From JACVRW01 sp963808775 (GTDB taxonomy: Bacteria > Actinomycetota > Thermoleophilia > Solirubrobacterales > Thermoleophilaceae), in contig CAWEGR010000005.1 in assembly GCA_963808775.1 (NCBI GenBank), forward strand, positions 310,001-374,000: a DNA stretch of 64,000 nucleotides, in the 5' to 3' direction. The position numbers and the translations under genes were made by a program. Position 1 is the stretch's first letter; the number at the start of each line of letters is the position of its first letter. The notes under the pieces are model-generated. The model was given only the letters and a program-made list of their open reading frames with translations, did not search any database and was not told where the DNA came from. Positions 8,197 to 17,135 of the stretch are shown piece by piece.

Positions 8197-9235
8197 ATGG
8201 CTTGGGACGGACCCTTCCGGCGCCGGCGCGCGCAGCGGCTCGCGCTGCGCGCCGATCGGGGCGCTGCCCGCGCGGCTCGCCCGCGCGCTCGGCGGTCCGG
8301 GCCGCGAGTGCGAGGGCGCGCGGCTCGAGCCTGACCTCGAGCTCTTGCTGCGGCTCCTGGACCGCTTCGGCTGGCCCGACTTCGCCGATCTCGACCCCGC
8401 CGCCGCGCGCGCCGAGATCGAGCGCGAGGCCGAAATCTTCGAAGCGTCCTGGATCTTCCTGCCAGGGCCAGGAAGATCCAGGACAGTCCCCATGCCGGGA
8501 GGCGAGGCGCGGCTGCACGAGCCGGCCTCGGGCGCGCCCCCCGGCCCGCTGCTGGTGTGGTTCCACGGCGGCGGGTTCGTGTTCGGATCGCCCGCGGGCC
8601 ACGACGATCTCTGCGGCTACGTCGCGAGCCGCGCCGGCGTCCGCGTGCTGGCCGCCCCGTATCGCCTGGCGCCGGAGCACCGCTTCCCCGCGGCGGTGGA
8701 CGACGCTCTCGCCGCGTACGCCTGGGCGCGCTCTCACGCGGAGGAGCTCGGGGCCGACCCCGAGCGCGTGGGCGTCGGCGGCGACAGCGCCGGCGGCTGC
8801 CTCGCGGCGGTGGTGGCGCGCGAGGCGCGTCCGCGCCCGCGCCTCCAGCTGCTCCTCTATCCGATCACGGACCTCGCGCGTGAGAGCGGCTCATACGAGA
8901 CCCACGCGGAGGCGCCGATGCTGACGCGGCGCCAGATGCGCTGGTTCAGGGGGCACTACCTCGCGAGCGAGGCCGACGCCCGCGACCCCCGCGCGTCGCC
9001 GCTGCTCGCCACCGACCTCGTCGGCCTGCCGCCCGCGCTCGTCGTCGTGGCGGGCTTCGACCCGCTGCGCGACGAGGGGCTCGCCTACGCGCGGGCTCTG
9101 CGCAGCGCCGGGAGCCCGGCGACGGTCGCCTTCCACCCGGGGCAGCTGCACGCCTTCGCCGAGCTCGCGGGTGCGAGCCGGAGCGCCCGCGCGGCGCTCG
9201 ACGAGATGTGCGTGTGGCTCGCCGCGCGCGCCTAG
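8197..9235 (+). CDS. HSL-type alpha/beta hydrolase (esterase) with an internal palindromic insertion; 5' end probably frameshifted
   Basis: The catalytic part is clear: VWFHGGGFVFGS is the HGGG oxyanion motif of the hormone-sensitive lipase family, GVGGDSAGG is the Ser nucleophile elbow, FDPLRDEG holds the Asp and QLHAFAEL the His. The catalytic frame has no start codon near the expected N-terminus. ATG 8197 opens another frame (MAWDGPFRRRRAQRLALRA) that joins well if one base is lost or gained near 8250. Between the N-terminal cap and the first beta strand the protein reads through a perfect inverted repeat (8447-8483), adding about 15 residues not expected in the family. The likely role is hydrolysis of short acyl esters in the cytoplasm. 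Confidence 0.75.
8447..8494. repeat. REP/MITE-like palindromic element inside the esterase gene
   Basis: Two perfect 15-base arms (8447-8461 and 8469-8483, TCCTGGATCTTCCTG and its complement) are separated by 7 bases. A GGACAGTCCCC tail follows at 8481-8491. It is AT-richer than its surroundings and is read in frame by the esterase. Palindromes ending in GGGACTGTCC-like sequence are typical of REP elements mobilised by IS200-like RAYT transposases. I recall that resemblance but cannot check it here. No second copy was seen in the window. Confidence 0.6.
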
Positions 9236-10396
9236 TTCAGGCGCTCGACGATCATCGCCTGCCCCTGCCCGCCGGCGACGCACATCGTCTCGAGCCCGAT
9301 CGTGTTGTCGTCGGTCTCGAGGCCGTTCAGGAGCGTCGTCATGATGCGCGCGCCCGTCATCCCGAACGGGTGCCCGAGGGCGATCGCGCCGCCGTGCCGG
9401 TTGAGCTTCTCGAGCGGGATGTCGCACTCGGCCATGATCGGGATCACCTGCGCGGCGAACGCCTCGTTCAGCTCGACCTGGTCGATGTCGCCGATGGTCA
9501 TGCCGGCGCGCTCGAGCACCTTGCGCACCGCCCAGATCGGCGCGACGCCCATGTACTCGGGCTCGTTCGCAGCGGTCGCCGAGGTGACGATGCGCGCCCG
9601 CGGCTTCAGCCCGAGCTCCGACGCCTTCGATTCCGACATCACGAGCACCGCGGCCGCCCCGTCGTTCAGGGGGCACGAGTTGCCGGCCGTGACCCTGCCG
9701 TCCTCGCGGAAGACGGGGTCGAGCTCGGCGAGCTTCTCGAGCGTCGAGCTCGCACGCGGGCCGTCGTCCTTCGAGACGACGGTGCCGTCGGGCAGCGTCA
9801 CCGGGCACGATCTCGCGATCGAAGAAGCCGTTCTCCTGCGACGCCACCGCGAGCTCCTGAGAGCGCTGGGCGTACTTGTCCATGTCCGCGCGCGAGACCT
9901 CGTAGCGATCGGCCACGTTCTCGGCGGTCTCGCCCATCGAGATGTAGACGTTCGGATCGCCGTTCTTGCCCTGCAGGCGCTCGTTCTGGTCCTGCGGGCG
10001 CGCGCCCTCGACCGCCTCGTTGTAGCGCGAGACCCACTCGACTCCCGCCGCGATGTAGGCGTCGCCCTGGCCGGCCACGACGGCGTTGGCGGCCTGGCGG
10101 ACGGACTCGAGGGAGGAGGCGCAGTAGCGCGAGACCGTGGCGCCGTTCGTGCCGATCGGCAGGCGCTCGGACAGGAGCGCGATGATGCGCCCCATGTTGA
10201 AGCCCTGGAGGCCCTGCGGCAGGCCGACGCCGCAGTAGACCTCCTCGACGAGGTCGGGGGCGACGTCGGGGTTGCGCTCGAGGAGGGCGTCGACCACGAA
10301 GGCGCCCATCTCGTCCGGGCGAAGCTGGGCGAGCGAGCCCTTGAAGGCGCGGCCGATCGGGGTGCGGACGGCGTCGACGATGACTGCTTCGGGCAT
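9232..10396 (-). CDS. Acetyl-CoA C-acyltransferase (thiolase), frame broken once
   Basis: ATG 10396, with an AGGAGC-type ribosome site, opens the thiolase N-terminus (IVDAVRTPIGRAFKG). The active-site cysteine is Cys92 in SRYCASSLESV. The frame changes near 9800-9810 and resumes with VTLPDGTVVSKDDGPR. The C-terminal half carries VELNEAFAAQ, GGAIALGHPFGMTG (catalytic His) and MCVAGGQGQA (second Cys). The enzyme cleaves 3-ketoacyl-CoA with CoA, or condenses two acyl-CoAs. It lies 58 bases downstream of a 3-hydroxyacyl-CoA dehydrogenase-like SDR, so the two probably catalyse consecutive beta-oxidation steps. Confidence 0.85.
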
Positions 10397-10454
10397 TTGA
10401 GGAGCTGCTCCTGATGTTCGGGGGGAAGCGCCCGCCGGTAAGAAACCGAGGGGT

Positions 10455-11225
10455 TTACAACTTTACCTTGGGCGGCATGCGCAGGGCGCCGTCGAGCCGC
10501 AGCACCTCGCCGTTCAGCATGGTGTTCTCGGCGACGTGACAGGCGAGCCGCGCGTACTCCTCGGGCCGGCCGAGCCGCGACGGAAACGGGATCTGCGCGC
10601 CGAGCGCCTCGCGCGCGTCCTCGGGCAGGCCGGCGAGCAGCGGCGTGTCGAACAGCCCCGGGGCGATCGTGCAGACGCGGATGCCGAGCCGCGCGAGATC
10701 GCGCGCCGCCGGCAGCGTCAGCCCGACCACGCCGCCCTTCGACGCCGCGTAGGCGGTCTGACCGATCTGGCCGTCGAAGGCGGCGATCGACGCGGTCATC
10801 ACGACGGCCCCGCGCTCGCCCTCGGCGTCGGGCTCGCCCGCGGCCATCGCCGCCGCCGCGAGCCGCAGCACGTTGAAGGTGCCGATCAGGTTCACGCGCA
10901 CGACCGTCTCGAACGGCGCCAGGTGGGCGGGGCCCTCGCGGCCGACCGTGCGCTCCGCCCAGCCGATGCCGGCACACGAGACGGCGAGCCGCAGCCCCCC
11001 GAACGCCTCGACGGCGTCGTCGACCGCGGCGCTCACGCGCTCCTCGTCGGTCACGTCGGCGGGGGTGAAGAGGCCGCCGAGCTCCTCGGCGAGCGCGGGA
11101 CCGCGCTCCTCGTTCAGATCGAGGATCGCTACACGCGCGCCGCGCGCAGCGAGCTCACGCGCCGTCGCCTCGCCGAGCCCGGAGGCGCCGCCGGCCACGA
11201 GTGCGCCGATGCCGTTCAGGTCCAT
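10455..11225 (-). CDS. SDR, type II 3-hydroxyacyl-CoA dehydrogenase-like (HSD10 group)
   Basis: A complete 256-residue SDR. ALVAGGASGLGEATA is the cofactor-binding motif and Asp36 in AILDLNEE indicates NAD preference. The catalytic triad is Ser146, Tyr159 and Lys163 (YAASKGG). The insert before Ser146 (EPDAEGERGAVVM) and the IAPGLFDTPLLAGLP segment are hallmarks of the HSD17B10-like group that oxidises 3-hydroxyacyl-CoA. The thiolase downstream supports a fatty-acid or branched-acyl role. It starts at ATG 11225, close to the convergent end of the serine hydrolase gene at 11257. Confidence 0.85.
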   Translation of the reverse strand: MDLNGIGALVAGGASGLGEATARELAARGARVAILDLNEERGPALAEELGGLFTPADVTDEERVSAAVDDAVEAFGGLRLAVSCAGIGWAERTVGREGPAHLAPFETVVRVNLIGTFNVLRLAAAAMAAGEPDAEGERGAVVMTASIAAFDGQIGQTAYAASKGGVVGLTLPAARDLARLGIRVCTIAPGLFDTPLLAGLPEDAREALGAQIPFPSRLGRPEEYARLACHVAENTMLNGEVLRLDGALRMPPKVKL

Positions 11226-11256
11226 GAGAGGACGGCACCGTAGCGGCTCCCAGGTC

Positions 11257-12401
11257 TCAGCGCGCGAGCGCGGCGCAGGCCGCCGCAGCGAAGGCCTTGC
11301 GCATCGCCCTGAACGCCGGCGGCGGTCCCTCGGTCGGGCTGAGCTGCAGGTTCACGGACACTGTCGCGGCGCGCCGCCCGTCGGGTGTCGACGCCGCGAA
11401 CTGCGTGTAGCCGAAGAAGTTGCCCGTGTGCCCGTAGACCGTTCCGCACGGCAGGCGGTAGCGGAACAGCGACATGCCGGCCGAGTTCGTGCCCGGACCC
11501 GGCGGCTCGGACCCGCCGGGACGCCAGCGGCGCTGGGCGCGGCGAATGGCGGGGCCGAAGAGCTCGCCCGCCACGTATCCGCGCATGAAGCGGAGCAGGT
11601 CACGTGGGGTCGACTGCAGGCCCCCGGCCGCCCAGACGCCCGACATGCCGACCGAGGTTGCTCACGTCGTCGATCTGCCCGCCGTCGAACAGATAGCCGT
11701 GGGCGAAGGGGCGCGGCAGCGCCGAGCCGCTCGGCAGGGTCGTCGAGTTCAGGTCGAGCGGGTTGTAGACCTCGCGGCGCAGGAGGGTTTCGTACGTGCG
11801 CCCCGCCACGTCCTCGGCCATCAGGGCGGCGAGGATGTTGTCCGTGTTCGAGTACGCGTAGCCGGTGCCGGGGGCGAACCTCAGCGGAAGGTCCGCGACG
11901 TAGCCGACGAGCTCGAGCGGCGTGAAGTGGCGCTTCAGGTCGTCGCCGAGGGCCGCCTGGAAGCCGGGGCTGTCCGTGTAGCTCGGAATGCCGCTCGTGT
12001 GCTGGAGCAGCTGCCCGAGCGTGACCGAGGCCCAGGCTGCGGGAAGCGCCGGCAGGATCTCGCCGATCGTGTCGTCGATCTCGAGGCGGCCTTCCTGGAC
12101 GAGCGAGAGCGCCACGGCCCCGTTGAACGCCTTGGAGGTGCTCGCGAGCCGCATGTGGTCGCCCGGGCGCCAGGGCCGGTCGGTCTCGACGTTGGCCACG
12201 CCGGCGCGGTGCAGCCTCGTCACGCCGCCGCGGCGGACGAGCGAGATCGCTCCGGGCGGGCCGTTCTCCGATCGCCACGACGCGCTCGAGCGCGCGATCG
12301 AGGGCGCGGTCCGCCGCTCGCGGCGTCGCTCCGAGCGCGGTGGCGCTCAGGAGCGACAGGCAGCAGGCGGCCAGGGCGAGTACCACAGGCGGGCGGGGCA
12401 T
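11257..12401 (-). CDS. Secreted serine hydrolase (beta-lactamase/D-Ala-D-Ala carboxypeptidase class), frame broken twice
   Basis: ATG 12401 starts a signal peptide (VLALAACCLSLLSATALGA). The frame changes near 12262, where ENGPPGAISLVRRGG is expected, and again near 11650, resuming with SGVWAAGGLQSTPRDLLRF. The catalytic motifs are all present: STSK (SxxK, Ser nucleophile), AYSNTDN (YxN) and YGHTGNFFGY (HTG in place of KTG). The joined length is about 380 residues. Such class C-like enzymes hydrolyse esters or peptidoglycan-related amides outside the cell; the substrate is not evident. Two small indels are more likely than decay, because no motif is lost. Confidence 0.8.
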
Positions 12402-12488
12402 GGTCGGAGGGTGTATCCGATCTCGCCGGACGGTGCAACCGTCCGGCGCGGATGTGACGCCGTCGCCTGTGGCGCTTGACAGGTCGGC

Positions 12489-12695
12489 TTACTCGGAGAC
12501 GCGCTCGACGAGGAACGAGATGCGCACGAGCGCCCTCCACTCGTCGAGGTTCTCGCCGCGCAGGCCGGTCGAAACGACGTCGACCGCCTTGATATTGCGG
12601 AGCGACTGCCTCGCGTCCTCGAGCGCCGCCTTGACTGCGCCGTCCGAGCTCTCAGGGGAGCTGCCGACAACTTCGATGATCTTGGTGACCGCCAT
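12489..12695 (-). CDS. Dodecin family flavin-binding protein
   Basis: A complete 68-residue dodecin. It matches the family in length and in order: VTKIIEVVGSSPES, then a helix (AVKAALEDARQSLRNIKAVDV) and the final strand with DEWRALVRISFLVE, whose Trp stacks with flavin in characterised dodecins. Dodecins form hollow 12-mers that store riboflavin or FMN. It is monocistronic, divergent from the membrane protein gene that starts 30 bases away. Confidence 0.88.
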   Translation of the reverse strand: MAVTKIIEVVGSSPESSDGAVKAALEDARQSLRNIKAVDVVSTGLRGENLDEWRALVRISFLVERVSE

Positions 12696-12724
12696 GAGGG
12701 CAATCTATTCGTTGTAGCCTCAAC

Positions 12725-13228
12725 GTGATGGAAGCCTCGAGTGCGTCCGGGAGGAGCGGCTACCTCGACACCTCGCGCCTCACCCCCGGCGAGTACCTCG
12801 GAATGGCCTCGGGAGTCGTTCTCTTCGTGTCGCTCTGGCTGCCCTGGTACACGACGAGCGACACCAATCCCAACTCGGTGCTCGCGGGCAAGAGCGGCGG
12901 GGACGGAGTGAACGCCTGGCAGGTGTTCAGCTCGCTCGATCTCCTGCTCGTGCTCGCCTCGACCGCCCCCTTCATCCTGTCCTGGATCCTCGCCCGCGGC
13001 CACAGGCTGACCTGGAAGCCGGGCGAGGTGACGATGATCGTCGGGATCACCGCGGTCGCGCTCATCCTCTGCAACGGCATCATCCTCGGCCGCCCGGGCG
13101 ACAGCGTCGACATCGGCCTCGGCATCGGCTGGTTCGTGGGACTGGCCGCATCCGCGGGAATGCTGGTGGCCGGCTATCTGCGCCAGGCGATCTACACCGA
13201 CGCGAAGAAGCCCCCCGGCGTCATCTAG
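12725..13228 (+). CDS. Uncharacterised small membrane protein with four predicted TM segments
   Basis: Length is 166-167 residues. I do not recognise a named family. Four hydrophobic segments are visible: near residues 22-42 (GMASGVVLFVSLWLPWY), 68-86 (LDLLLVLASTAPFIL), 97-117 (VTMIVGITAVALILC) and 128-148. An N-terminal Ser/Gly-rich stretch precedes the first segment, and an LPWY motif sits at its end, as in many small actinobacterial membrane proteins. The start could be GTG 12725 or the adjacent ATG 12728; the ATG is slightly preferred. It lies upstream of glpX in the same direction with a 61-base gap. Confidence 0.7.
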   Translation: MMEASSASGRSGYLDTSRLTPGEYLGMASGVVLFVSLWLPWYTTSDTNPNSVLAGKSGGDGVNAWQVFSSLDLLLVLASTAPFILSWILARGHRLTWKPGEVTMIVGITAVALILCNGIILGRPGDSVDIGLGIGWFVGLAASAGMLVAGYLRQAIYTDAKKPPGVI

Positions 13229-13238
13229 ACCGGGGCTC

Positions 13239-13261
13239 GCGCCCGGAACCCCCGCGGGCGA
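13239..13261 (+). terminator. Possible weak hairpin after the membrane protein gene
   Basis: A 6-base GC stem (CGCCCG at 13240-13245, CGGGCG at 13255-13260) with a 9-base loop lies in the gap before glpX. There is no T run, so it is only a weak candidate. Confidence 0.25.
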
Positions 13262-13289
13262 TTCCGTGTGGCAGTAGGGTCCTGCGCCT

Positions 13290-14279
13290 ATGGACCCTGC
13301 GCGACCCGGCCGCAACCTCGCCGTCGAGCTGGTGAGGACCACGGAGTACGCCGCGCTCGCCTGCGCGCGCTGGATCGGCCGCGGCGACAAGGAGGGCGCG
13401 GACGGCGCGGCGGTCGACGCGATGCGCCTGCTGCTCGACACGGTCTCGATGGACGGCGTCGTGGTGATCGGCGAGGGGGAGAAGGACGAGGCGCCGATGC
13501 TCTACAACGGCGAGCAGATCGGCGACGGGTCTCCGCCTCAGGTCGACATCGCGGTGGACCCGCTCGAGGGCACCGAGCTGTGCGCGAAGGGGCTGCCGAA
13601 CGCGATCGCGACGATCGCCCTGTCGGAGCGCGGGACCATGTTCGACCCGGGGCCGTGCGTCTACATGCTGAAGATGGCGACGTCGCGCGACATGGCGCAC
13701 CTGCTCGACCTCGACCGGCCGCTGCGCGAGACGCTCGAGCTGATGGCGAAGGAGAAGGGCGTGCCCGTGGGCGACCTCGTGGTCATCATGCTCGACCGCC
13801 CGCGGCACGACGAGTACATGGCCGAGATCCGCGAGGTGGGCGCGCGCGTCCGGCTGATCCCGCACGGCGACGTGTCGGCGGCGCTGGCCGCGGTGACCGA
13901 GGGCTCGTCCGTCGACCTGCTGTTCGGCATCGGCGGCACCCCCGAGGGCGTGCTCGCCGCGGCCGCGATCAAGTGCACCGGCGGCGAGATCCTCGGCCGC
14001 CTGTGGCCGCGCTCGGACGAGGAGCGCAGCGCGGCGCTCGAGGGCGGCTATGACCTCGAGGAGGTGCTCGACCGCGACAGGCTCGTGTCCGGCAACGACG
14101 TCTTCTTCGCCGCCACCGGGGTCACGTCGGGAGAGATGCTCGACGGGGTCGCGTTCAGCGGCACCAGCGCGACGACGGAGTCGATCTCGATGCGCTCGCG
14201 CTCGGGGACGGTCCGCCGCATCACCGCTCGCCACGACCGGGAGAAGCTCCGGGAGATAGTCGGCGAGCGGATGGGCTGA
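13290..14279 (+). CDS. glpX: Class II fructose-1,6-bisphosphatase
   Basis: A complete 329-residue GlpX. Diagnostic motifs are GEGEKDEAPM at residues 61-70, DPLEGT at 90-95 (metal and phosphate site of the inositol-phosphatase superfamily) and GTPEGVLAAAAIKCTGGE. It removes the 1-phosphate from fructose 1,6-bisphosphate in gluconeogenesis, using Mg or Mn in the cytoplasm. GlpX is the standard FBPase of Actinomycetota. The gene begins at ATG 13290 after a 61-base gap. Its last 59 bases overlap the end of the convergent hypothetical gene. Confidence 0.93.
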   Translation: MDPARPGRNLAVELVRTTEYAALACARWIGRGDKEGADGAAVDAMRLLLDTVSMDGVVVIGEGEKDEAPMLYNGEQIGDGSPPQVDIAVDPLEGTELCAKGLPNAIATIALSERGTMFDPGPCVYMLKMATSRDMAHLLDLDRPLRETLELMAKEKGVPVGDLVVIMLDRPRHDEYMAEIREVGARVRLIPHGDVSAALAAVTEGSSVDLLFGIGGTPEGVLAAAAIKCTGGEILGRLWPRSDEERSAALEGGYDLEEVLDRDRLVSGNDVFFAATGVTSGEMLDGVAFSGTSATTESISMRSRSGTVRRITARHDREKLREIVGERMG

Positions 14280-14916
14280 GGCTCCCGATTCGCGAAGGCT
14301 CGAGCTCGAGGTTGGCGAGCGAGCGCAGGAACGCGTTCGTGACGATCACGTGGATGCGCAGCTGGGTCTCGTTGTAGGCGAGGCGGCCGACGCGCGTGAA
14401 CCAGCCCCAGCCGGCGATCAGCGGGTAGAAGTTCACGACCTCCGACGAGACCGTCGCGGTCACGTCGCCCTGCTCCGGCAGCTCGGCCGGCCGCGACACC
14501 GTCAACCGCAGGTAGCCGCGGCCACGCCCGGCCGGCGCCACGAGCACGCCGCGCTCGATCGGCCAGGTCACCGTCCCCCCGTTCGCGGTCGTCGCGTACT
14601 CGGGGCGGCGGAAGCGCAGCAGCACGAACGGGCGCGTGAGCAGCACGACCTCGCGCGAGTCGTCGCTGTACAGCACCCTCAGGAGTCCGAGCGAGATCCT
14701 CGACAGGAAGGCCCAGTATGTGCGGGCGAGGCGCTCGAGGTTCTCGGCCGCCCAGAGCCGCTCGAGCTCCTCGCGCGGGAGGCTCACCTCGGCCACCTGC
14801 TTCGATCCGATGGCGCCGTCCTCCGCGTAGGTCTCGCGCGGCACCTCGACGAGCGAGACGCGCGCGCGGGCGCGGCGCCGCCGCGCGAGCAGGCGGCGCG
14901 GGTCTCTCGGCCTCAC
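14221..14916 (-). CDS. Conserved hypothetical protein coupled to moeA
   Basis: 231 residues from a GTG at 14916 that overlaps the moeA stop (GTGA). No named domain is recognised. After a very Arg-rich N-terminus, the protein has a helical segment (LPREELERLWAAENLERLARTYWAFLSRI), then a mostly beta stretch with LRVLYSDDSREVVLL, GRGRGYLRLTV and GDVTATVSSEVVNFYPLIAGWGWF. An aromatic LIAGWGWFTRVGRLAYNETQ patch is notable. I see no signal peptide and no convincing membrane span. The last 20 or so residues overlap glpX and may be a frameshift artefact. Confidence 0.65.
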   Translation of the reverse strand: MRPRDPRRLLARRRRARARVSLVEVPRETYAEDGAIGSKQVAEVSLPREELERLWAAENLERLARTYWAFLSRISLGLLRVLYSDDSREVVLLTRPFVLLRFRRPEYATTANGGTVTWPIERGVLVAPAGRGRGYLRLTVSRPAELPEQGDVTATVSSEVVNFYPLIAGWGWFTRVGRLAYNETQLRIHVIVTNAFLRSLANLELEPSRIGSLSPSARRLSPGASPGRGER

Positions 14917-16100
14917 AGCAGCTCGACCTCGAGGCGCTCGCCGGCCTCCACGGCGCCCTCGCCCGCGGGGATCAGCGCCAGTCCGTCCGCGCCGACCAGC
15001 GAGGTGAGCATGTGAGAGCCCTGCTCGCCGGTGAGGCTCGCCCGCGGCGGGCCGTCGGCGGCGGAGTCGAGCCGCACCCTGACGGCCTGCTCGCGCTTCG
15101 CGTTCCGCGTGATCGGGCCGGCGGCGACGGCGGTCGCGCGGCGCGGTGACGGGTCGGCGCCCTGGAGCGCGGCGAGCGCGGGACGGGCGAACAGGTGGAA
15201 GGTCACCATCGCCGAGACCGGGTTGCCCGGCAGCCCGAGCACGAGCGTCGGCTCGCGCACGCCGAACCAGGTGGGCTTGCCGGGCCGCAGGCTCACGCCC
15301 CAGAAGCGCTCCTCGACGCCGAGCTCCGCGAGGGCTCCCTTCACGTGGTCGTGCGGGCCCACCGAGACGCCGCCCGAGACGATCACGAGCTCGGGCCGCG
15401 CGTCGAGCGCGGCCGCGATCGCCGCGCGCGTGCCCTCTGCCGAGTCCGGCACGCGCTCGCTCGAGACGAGCGCCGCCCCGGCGCGCTCGACCTGGGCGGC
15501 GAGGGCATAGCCGTTCGATGAGTAGATGCCGCCGGGGCCGAGCGGGCGGCCCGGGTCCGTGAGCTCGTCGCCCGTCACGAGCAGCGCGACGCGCGGCTGC
15601 CGCGCGCAGGCGAGCTCGGCCCGGCCCACGGCCGCCGCCACGCCGAGCTCCGCCGGGCCGAGCGCGGCGCCGCGGCGCAGCACGGTCCCGGAGGCGCGGA
15701 CGTCCTCGCCGGCGCGGCGGATGTTCGCGCCGTCCGCGACGGGCTCGACCCGCACGCGCCCGCCGCCGTCGAGCGCCTCGGTGCGCTCGACCGGCACGAC
15801 CGCCGTGGCCCCTGCCGGCAGCATCGCCCCGGTCGAGATGCGGATCGCGGTGCCCGCTCGCACAGCGGCGGCGGCGGGGTGGCCCGCGCGCGATTCGCCG
15901 ATCACCTCGAGCTCGGGCTCGTCGCCGGCCACGACCGCGAAGCCGTCCATCGCCGAGTTGTCGAAGGGCGGGAGGTCGATCGCGCTCGTCACGTCCTCCG
16001 CGAGCACTCGGCCGAGCGCCGCGGCGAGCGCCACGCCCTCTGCGGGCAGCGGCCGCACCGCCGCGAGCACGTGCTCGCGAGCCTCGGAGATGGAGATCAT
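14913..16100 (-). CDS. moeA: Molybdopterin molybdenumtransferase MoeA
   Basis: A complete 395-residue MoeA. The N-terminal domain contains LPPFDNSAMDGFA, the molybdopterin-binding core has LLVTGDEL and IVSGGVSVGPHDHVK, and LVLGLPGNPVSAMVTFHLF closes the active site. Domain IV follows (AVRVRLDSAADG to the C-terminus). The enzyme inserts molybdate into adenylylated molybdopterin, the last step of molybdenum cofactor synthesis. No other mo genes are in view. It starts at ATG 16100, 51 bases from the divergent GGDEF gene, and is translationally coupled to the downstream hypothetical gene. Confidence 0.93.
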   Translation of the reverse strand: MISISEAREHVLAAVRPLPAEGVALAAALGRVLAEDVTSAIDLPPFDNSAMDGFAVVAGDEPELEVIGESRAGHPAAAAVRAGTAIRISTGAMLPAGATAVVPVERTEALDGGGRVRVEPVADGANIRRAGEDVRASGTVLRRGAALGPAELGVAAAVGRAELACARQPRVALLVTGDELTDPGRPLGPGGIYSSNGYALAAQVERAGAALVSSERVPDSAEGTRAAIAAALDARPELVIVSGGVSVGPHDHVKGALAELGVEERFWGVSLRPGKPTWFGVREPTLVLGLPGNPVSAMVTFHLFARPALAALQGADPSPRRATAVAAGPITRNAKREQAVRVRLDSAADGPPRASLTGEQGSHMLTSLVGADGLALIPAGEGAVEAGERLEVELL

Positions 16101-16151
16101 GACCTGGATAATCCCAATCCGTCCGCCGTGGCCCGGGGTAGGATCGCCGCC

Positions 16152-17135
16152 ATGACTCCCGTCCGGGGGCCGCTCGCGCGCCTCGATCGCTCCCGCGACG
16201 AGCTGGCCAAGGCCTGGCTCGTGCGGTTGATCGAGCGCGCCTCACTGGACGAGATCCGCGAGCTGCCGACCGACAGGATCGCCCGCGACGTCCCTGAGCT
16301 GATCGCCGACATCGTGCGCACGATGGGGGAGACAGGAGGCGATCCATACGCGCTGACCGAGGAGCAGGCGGAGCGCGCGGCGTCGCTCGCGGGCATCCGC
16401 GGCGGCCGCGACGCCGGCGCGGCGGACCTCGCCCGCGACGTCGCCGCGCTGCAGACCGTGCTCGTGCGCGCGCTGCGCGCGGAGATCGGGGAGAGCGACC
16501 CCGAGGCGTTCGCCGACGCCGTCGAGTCGCTCGTGGACGCCACGGGCGCGATCCAGGCCGCGGCCTCCGAGGCGCTCGTCAAGAGCCGCTCGCGCGAACT
16601 CGAGTCGCAGGCCAACACCGATCCCCTCACCGGACTCGGGAACCTGCGCGCCCTCCAGCGCGGGATCGCCTCGCTCTGCGACATGCAGCGGCGCTACGGG
16701 CACCCGTTCGCGGTGCTGCTGCTCGACATCGACGGCCTCAAGCGCGTGAACGACGCCCACGGCCATGCCGCGGGCGACCGCGTCCTGATGCAGGTGGCGA
16801 TGGCGGTGCGGCGCGCCACCCGCTCGGTCGACACGGGCGCGCGCCTCGGCGGCGACGAGTTCTGCGTGCTCGCTCCCGCCCAGACCCTGAAGAGCGCCGC
16901 GGTGCTCGCGGAGCGGATGTCGGCGGCGCTCGGGGACGAGGTGGTGGTCGGCCCCGACGAGCCGCCGGTGGGCACCTCGATCGGCGTGGCCGCCTGCCCC
17001 GAGCACGGCACGGACCCGGAGCCGCTGATCGAGGCCGCCGACCGCGCGATGTACGTGGCGAAGGCGTCGGGCGAGCGCGTCTCGCTCGCGGTCGCCGCCG
17101 AGCCCGGCCCGATGGCCGAGGAGGCGAAGACCTAG
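16152..17135 (+). CDS. Diguanylate cyclase with an uncharacterised N-terminal helical domain
   Basis: 327 residues. The C-terminal half is a GGDEF domain: NTDPLTGLGNLRAL is the characteristic entry, LLLDIDGLKRVND carries the metal-binding Asp, and the signature GGDEF lies at residues 233-237. RSVD just before it fits the RxxD inhibitory site, so product inhibition by c-di-GMP is likely. The first 145 or so residues are all-helical, with no recognised sensor domain and no membrane span, so the enzyme is probably cytosolic. The start is ATG 16152. Its stop overlaps the convergent GntR gene by 4 bases. Confidence 0.9.
   Translation: MTPVRGPLARLDRSRDELAKAWLVRLIERASLDEIRELPTDRIARDVPELIADIVRTMGETGGDPYALTEEQAERAASLAGIRGGRDAGAADLARDVAALQTVLVRALRAEIGESDPEAFADAVESLVDATGAIQAAASEALVKSRSRELESQANTDPLTGLGNLRALQRGIASLCDMQRRYGHPFAVLLLDIDGLKRVNDAHGHAAGDRVLMQVAMAVRRATRSVDTGARLGGDEFCVLAPAQTLKSAAVLAERMSAALGDEVVVGPDEPPVGTSIGVAACPEHGTDPEPLIEAADRAMYVAKASGERVSLAVAAEPGPMAEEAKT

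Noticed and set aside
5819..8737. A 972-codon minus-strand frame spanning kinase and dehydrogenase
   Set aside because: It is the dehydrogenase frame joined by chance to the N-terminal kinase frame; the middle part is a shadow. No fusion protein is supported.
589..12401. Programmed ribosomal frameshifting in several genes
   Set aside because: The breaks are in unrelated genes, differ in direction, lack a common slippery site and are not known for these families. Sequencing error is simpler.
11352..12457. Overlapping long frames on both strands around the serine hydrolase
   Set aside because: Only the minus-strand pieces carry the SxxK, YxN and HTG motifs; the others are Arg/Pro-rich shadows.
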